Source: Solirubrobacterales bacterium
GTDB lineage: Bacteria > Actinomycetota > Thermoleophilia > Solirubrobacterales > JACPNS01
Assembly (NCBI GenBank): GCA_016185345.1
Contig: JACPNS010000015.1
Coordinates: 1-64,000, forward strand
DNA length: 64,000 nt
Direction: 5' to 3'
Shown one piece after another: positions 61,423 to 64,000 of this stretch (position 1 is its first letter; each line of letters opens with the position of its first letter). The translations under genes and the position numbers were made by a program. The notes beneath the pieces were generated by a model. It made no database searches, had not been told where the DNA came from, and worked only from the letters and a program-made list of their open reading frames with translations.

Positions 61423-62171
61423 ACAGCACCGCAGCACTCTCAACAGCCAGCGGTCCGCCGCGACTACTGGTGATCGACGATGATGACGCCGTGCGCCTCA
61501 GGCTCGTCGAGGCGTTCACGCTCGACGGGTATCTCGCGGATGGTGCCGAAAACCTCGAGACGGCCAGGCAGCACTTGAGGTCCGGCGAATGCAGTCTCGT
61601 CCTGCTCGACGTCAATCTCCCAGACGGAGCGGGCTATGAACTGCTGCGTGAGTTGCGTTCGGGCAAACTGCGTCCGGCCGAGCGTTCGCTTGCCCAGCTG
61701 CCGGTCGTGATGGTCAGCGGCCGGGCGGCAGAGTTCGATCGCATCCGCGGGTTCGAGTTCGGCTGCGACGACTACGTGACCAAGCCGTACTCCTTCGGCG
61801 AACTGCGTGGCCGCGTTGCGGCAGTGCTCCGGCGCGGCGCGCCGTCGGCCGGCGAGGATCCACTGGACCTTGGCGAGCTGCAGATCGATCCGCGCTCGCG
61901 CGAAGTGATGCTCGCCGGGCGTCGCATCGTTCTGACGAGCAAGGAGTACTCGCTGCTCCTCACGCTGGCCGGCGAGCCCGAGCGTGTCTTCGAGCGCGAG
62001 CGGCTGCTGCGGAGCATCTGGGGATACTCCGGCGCTGGTTCGACGCGCACGCTCGATGCACACGCATGCCGGCTGAGGGCGAAGCTCAGCGGAGGGGATC
62101 GAAACTACGTCTGCAACACGTGGGGCGTCGGCTATCGCTTGTTCTCGCCTGAGTCCGAAGCGGGGACCTGA
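61419..62171 (+). CDS. OmpR/PhoB-family response regulator
   Basis: 250 aa. REC domain (about 15-145) with DDDD acidic cluster, phospho-Asp in LVLLDVNLPDGAG, VMVSGRA and the Lys in YVTKPYSFGEL; winged-helix trans_reg_C (about 150-245) ending YVCNTWGVGYRLF. The receiver has an inserted segment RSGKLRPAERSLAQLP before its fourth strand. Likely activates or times the downstream pilus genes. Confidence 0.93.
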   Translation: MNSTAALSTASGPPRLLVIDDDDAVRLRLVEAFTLDGYLADGAENLETARQHLRSGECSLVLLDVNLPDGAGYELLRELRSGKLRPAERSLAQLPVVMVSGRAAEFDRIRGFEFGCDDYVTKPYSFGELRGRVAAVLRRGAPSAGEDPLDLGELQIDPRSREVMLAGRRIVLTSKEYSLLLTLAGEPERVFERERLLRSIWGYSGAGSTRTLDAHACRLRAKLSGGDRNYVCNTWGVGYRLFSPESEAGT

Positions 62172-62983
62172 TGTTCACCTTACTGATGGTCTGCTGGTTG
62201 GTCGGCTCGATGCTGATGCTGAGCTTGGTTGCGCTGGCGCGCAGACGACGTGGCGCGCTCGCGCGGGAATTGCACGAACTGCGTGGAGCGCTCACCGCCG
62301 CCAGGCTTGCAATCGACCTGATGCCGGTGCTGAACCTCGACCGGCCCGGCGTGTGCCAGGCCGCGTCGGACGAACTCGAGCGCTCCTACGGCACGCTCGG
62401 GGACTTCGAACGCCTGCTCCATTCACGCCTTGTCGCGCCGACGCTGTCGCGGTCTCAGATCGCGAACGCGGCATCTACCCGGCGCGCTCGTCGCTCGCGC
62501 ATAGATGCGCGTGTCGAGCTCGAACGGCTCGCGCTGATCTGGGGCGAGGCCGCTCGTCGCAGCGGCCGCGAGTTCGACTTCGAATGGGAGGGACCCGAAG
62601 AGGGGGTCTACGCCAATGGTCCACAGCGTTCTTTCGTCGAAGTCGTCGCCAATCTGATGGCGAATGCGATCCGGCACGGGGAAGGCCGGATCGAGCTTCG
62701 AGTTCGAGTGCGAAGCAACTCGCTGCGAATCGAGGTCTCGGACGAGGGCCCCGGGTTGCCCGGACCACTGGCGGGTGTCGCGCGTCGCTCTTCAGCAGGG
62801 CCTCACGGCCATGGGCTTGCGATCGCGCGGGAGTCCGCGAGGCGTCTCGGTGGGACCCTCGCAAGCGCGCCATCGGTAGGCGGCGCCAAGGTCATCTTCA
62901 CCGTGCCGGCGCTGCATGACCAGTCCGAGGCGGCGGACCCACTCGGCCTCGAACTGTTCGATCGCGGATCGGTCACAGAGTGA
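62171..62983 (+). CDS. Histidine kinase with no extracytoplasmic sensor
   Basis: 270 aa. One N-terminal membrane helix (2-22), a short dimerisation region with the likely phospho-His in ARELHELRGALTAARL, and an HATPase_c domain: NLMANAIRHGEG (N-box), VSDEGPGLPG and GHGLAIARESARRLGG. It lacks a PAS, HAMP or periplasmic domain, so its input is probably membrane state or a partner protein. Overlaps the regulator stop by 1 nt and cpaB by 4 nt. Confidence 0.85.
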   Translation: MFTLLMVCWLVGSMLMLSLVALARRRRGALARELHELRGALTAARLAIDLMPVLNLDRPGVCQAASDELERSYGTLGDFERLLHSRLVAPTLSRSQIANAASTRRARRSRIDARVELERLALIWGEAARRSGREFDFEWEGPEEGVYANGPQRSFVEVVANLMANAIRHGEGRIELRVRVRSNSLRIEVSDEGPGLPGPLAGVARRSSAGPHGHGLAIARESARRLGGTLASAPSVGGAKVIFTVPALHDQSEAADPLGLELFDRGSVTE

Positions 62984-63585
62984 GTCGCGCTGCTCGCTTC
63001 GCAGTGGCGGCCCTGGTCTGCGCGCTGCTCGCCGGGTGGTTGACGCTTGAATACACCGGTCGCGCCGTTCAACAGAGCGGTCCAATGCGGTCGGTACTCG
63101 TTGCAGCAGCGCCATTGGAGCGTGGCGCCGAGCTGGGAGAAGGCGCGCAGCTGGTTCTCCGCGCAGTCCCGGACCGGTTCGCACCACCGGATGCGGTGAG
63201 CGATCCCGCCGATGCGCTGGGGGAGCGGCTGGAGACGGCGATTCCGGCTGGCGCATTCGTGACGCGTTCGATCCTCGGCGGGGCGGCCGAATCGACCGGT
63301 CGTTTCAAGCTGCGCCGGACGGAGCGCGCGATAACCGTGGAGGCAGTCATTTCGCCGGGCGGGGAGACGCTCTCGGCTGGCGATCGGGTCGATCTGCTGG
63401 CCAGTGGATTCGGCGGCGATCAGAGCACTGTGTCACTGATTTCCGGGGCTGAAGTGCTCGACGTCGCCGAGGGTTCGGCCGAGGGCCGCGCTCGGCCGAC
63501 GCTGAGGCTTGCCAGCGACCAGGTGGTTGCGGTAGTTCGCGCTGATGTGTTTGCACGCGAACTGCGTGCCGTCTTGCGCCCGTAA
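62980..63585 (+). CDS. cpaB: SAF-domain protein, CpaB/RcpC-like pilus assembly factor
   Basis: 201 aa from GTG 62980. N-terminal helix (6-22) then a SAF domain (about 37-100: VLVAAAPLERGAEL, AIPAGAFVTRSIL) and a C-terminal RcpC-like region with FKLRRTERAITVEAVISPGGETLSAGDRVDLLA. CpaB supports Flp/Tad pilus export across the envelope. It suggests the rest of a tad locus lies just beyond the window. Confidence 0.85.
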   Translation: MSRAARFAVAALVCALLAGWLTLEYTGRAVQQSGPMRSVLVAAAPLERGAELGEGAQLVLRAVPDRFAPPDAVSDPADALGERLETAIPAGAFVTRSILGGAAESTGRFKLRRTERAITVEAVISPGGETLSAGDRVDLLASGFGGDQSTVSLISGAEVLDVAEGSAEGRARPTLRLASDQVVAVVRADVFARELRAVLRP

Positions 63586-63637
63586 CGAAGGTTGATGCTG
63601 GATTTCATCGTCCAGCCGTCGGCTAAAAGGCTTCGGA

Positions 63638-64000
63638 ATGGGTGACCGGTACGCGACCACGAGCGCTCTCGCGCTCGCAGCGGCGCTTCTACTCGTGCTC
63701 GCGTTGTGCGCGACCCAGGCGGCTGCCGAGGCGAAGAAGCTGCCGAAGATCACCAAAGTCACGCCGAAAGCGAGCGCGGAAGCAAGCGACGCTGCGCGCG
63801 ATCACCAAATACGGCGCCGCAAAAGAGTGGACGGCCACCTCGATTTCACCGACGATCGGCGAAGGCGCCGACCCGCACGTGGCCACCGACGGGTACGACG
63901 AGTTTGTACCGAGCATCTACCCGGTCAGCCCATCTGCCAGACGGGCCGCGACTGGAACCCGTTCCCTACCGAGTAGAAAAAGACTTTCCCGAGAGGGGGT
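63638..64000 (+). CDS. Exported protein at window edge, apparent frameshift
   Basis: ATG 63638 opens a frame with a clear signal peptide (TSALALAAALLLVLALCATQAAA, cut near residue 31) and KKLPKITKVTPKASAEASDA. Near 63790 this frame becomes Arg-rich nonsense and stops at 63976, whereas the +1 frame takes over with normal GC-rich third positions (AITKYGAAKEWTATSISPTI, then VATDGYDEFVPSIYP) and stays open to the window end. Either a real frameshift, a sequencing error, or two overlapping genes. Function unknown. Confidence 0.4.

Overview
The window looks like chromosomal DNA from a high-GC, Gram-positive-type actinobacterium. GC-rich codons, GTG and TTG starts, ATGA/GTGA stop-start overlaps, a primary-type sigma factor, a monomeric isocitrate dehydrogenase and a Tad-type pilus gene all fit. 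The gene set resembles Thermoleophilia/Solirubrobacterales, but that placement is inference and no rRNA gene is present to settle it.

Layout. 1-2.3 kb is accessory DNA: the 3' end of an IS3-type transposase, a RelA/SpoT-domain synthetase with a small partner gene, and an IS21-type istB remnant. 2.4-25.4 kb is a nearly complete aerobic (late cobalt insertion) cobalamin pathway in three blocks. A minus-strand block (2389-4924) holds cobS and a bluB-cobT fusion. A plus-strand block (5158-19533, plus cobK at 20327) opens with a cobalamin riboswitch and runs leader ORF, cobC, cbiB, cobQ, cobN, chlID fusion, cobO, cobB, cobU-cobD fusion, cobL, cobM; cobF is inverted between cobM and cobK. A second minus-strand block (25442-21052) opens with another cobalamin riboswitch and runs cbtB, cbtA (predicted cobalt uptake), cobG, cobH, cobIJ. 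The uroporphyrinogen methyltransferase (cobA) and cobST are not in the window; the ChlI-ChlD fusion presumably stands in for CobST.

25.8-33.3 kb holds a Met-rich multicopper oxidase, two tiny His-rich peptides, a convergent DevR/DevS-like two-component pair and several membrane proteins. 33.5-43.6 kb is mostly cell-envelope membrane proteins: a membrane-anchored PLC-like phosphodiesterase, two GT-C-like polytopic proteins, a DUF2254 protein, a metallophosphoesterase and a VOC protein. 43.65-48.9 kb is a third cobalamin-riboswitch unit: two exported proteins with transcobalamin-like (DUF4430) domains followed by EcfT, a double EcfA ATPase and an S component. It is best read as a B12 scavenging importer and is the strongest candidate for an unusual system here.

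49-60.3 kb is housekeeping: sigma factor, monomeric IDH, tandem GGDEF protein, SDR, GlpD, histidine phosphatase, a dihydropteroate synthase with an altered pterin/pABA loop, and a Rho-like protein that has lost its Walker A motif. 61-64 kb is the start of a probable Tad/Flp pilus regulatory operon: DUF192, OmpR-type regulator, sensorless kinase, CpaB/SAF. The last gene appears frameshifted and its end is not resolved. No tRNA, rRNA or CRISPR array was recognised.
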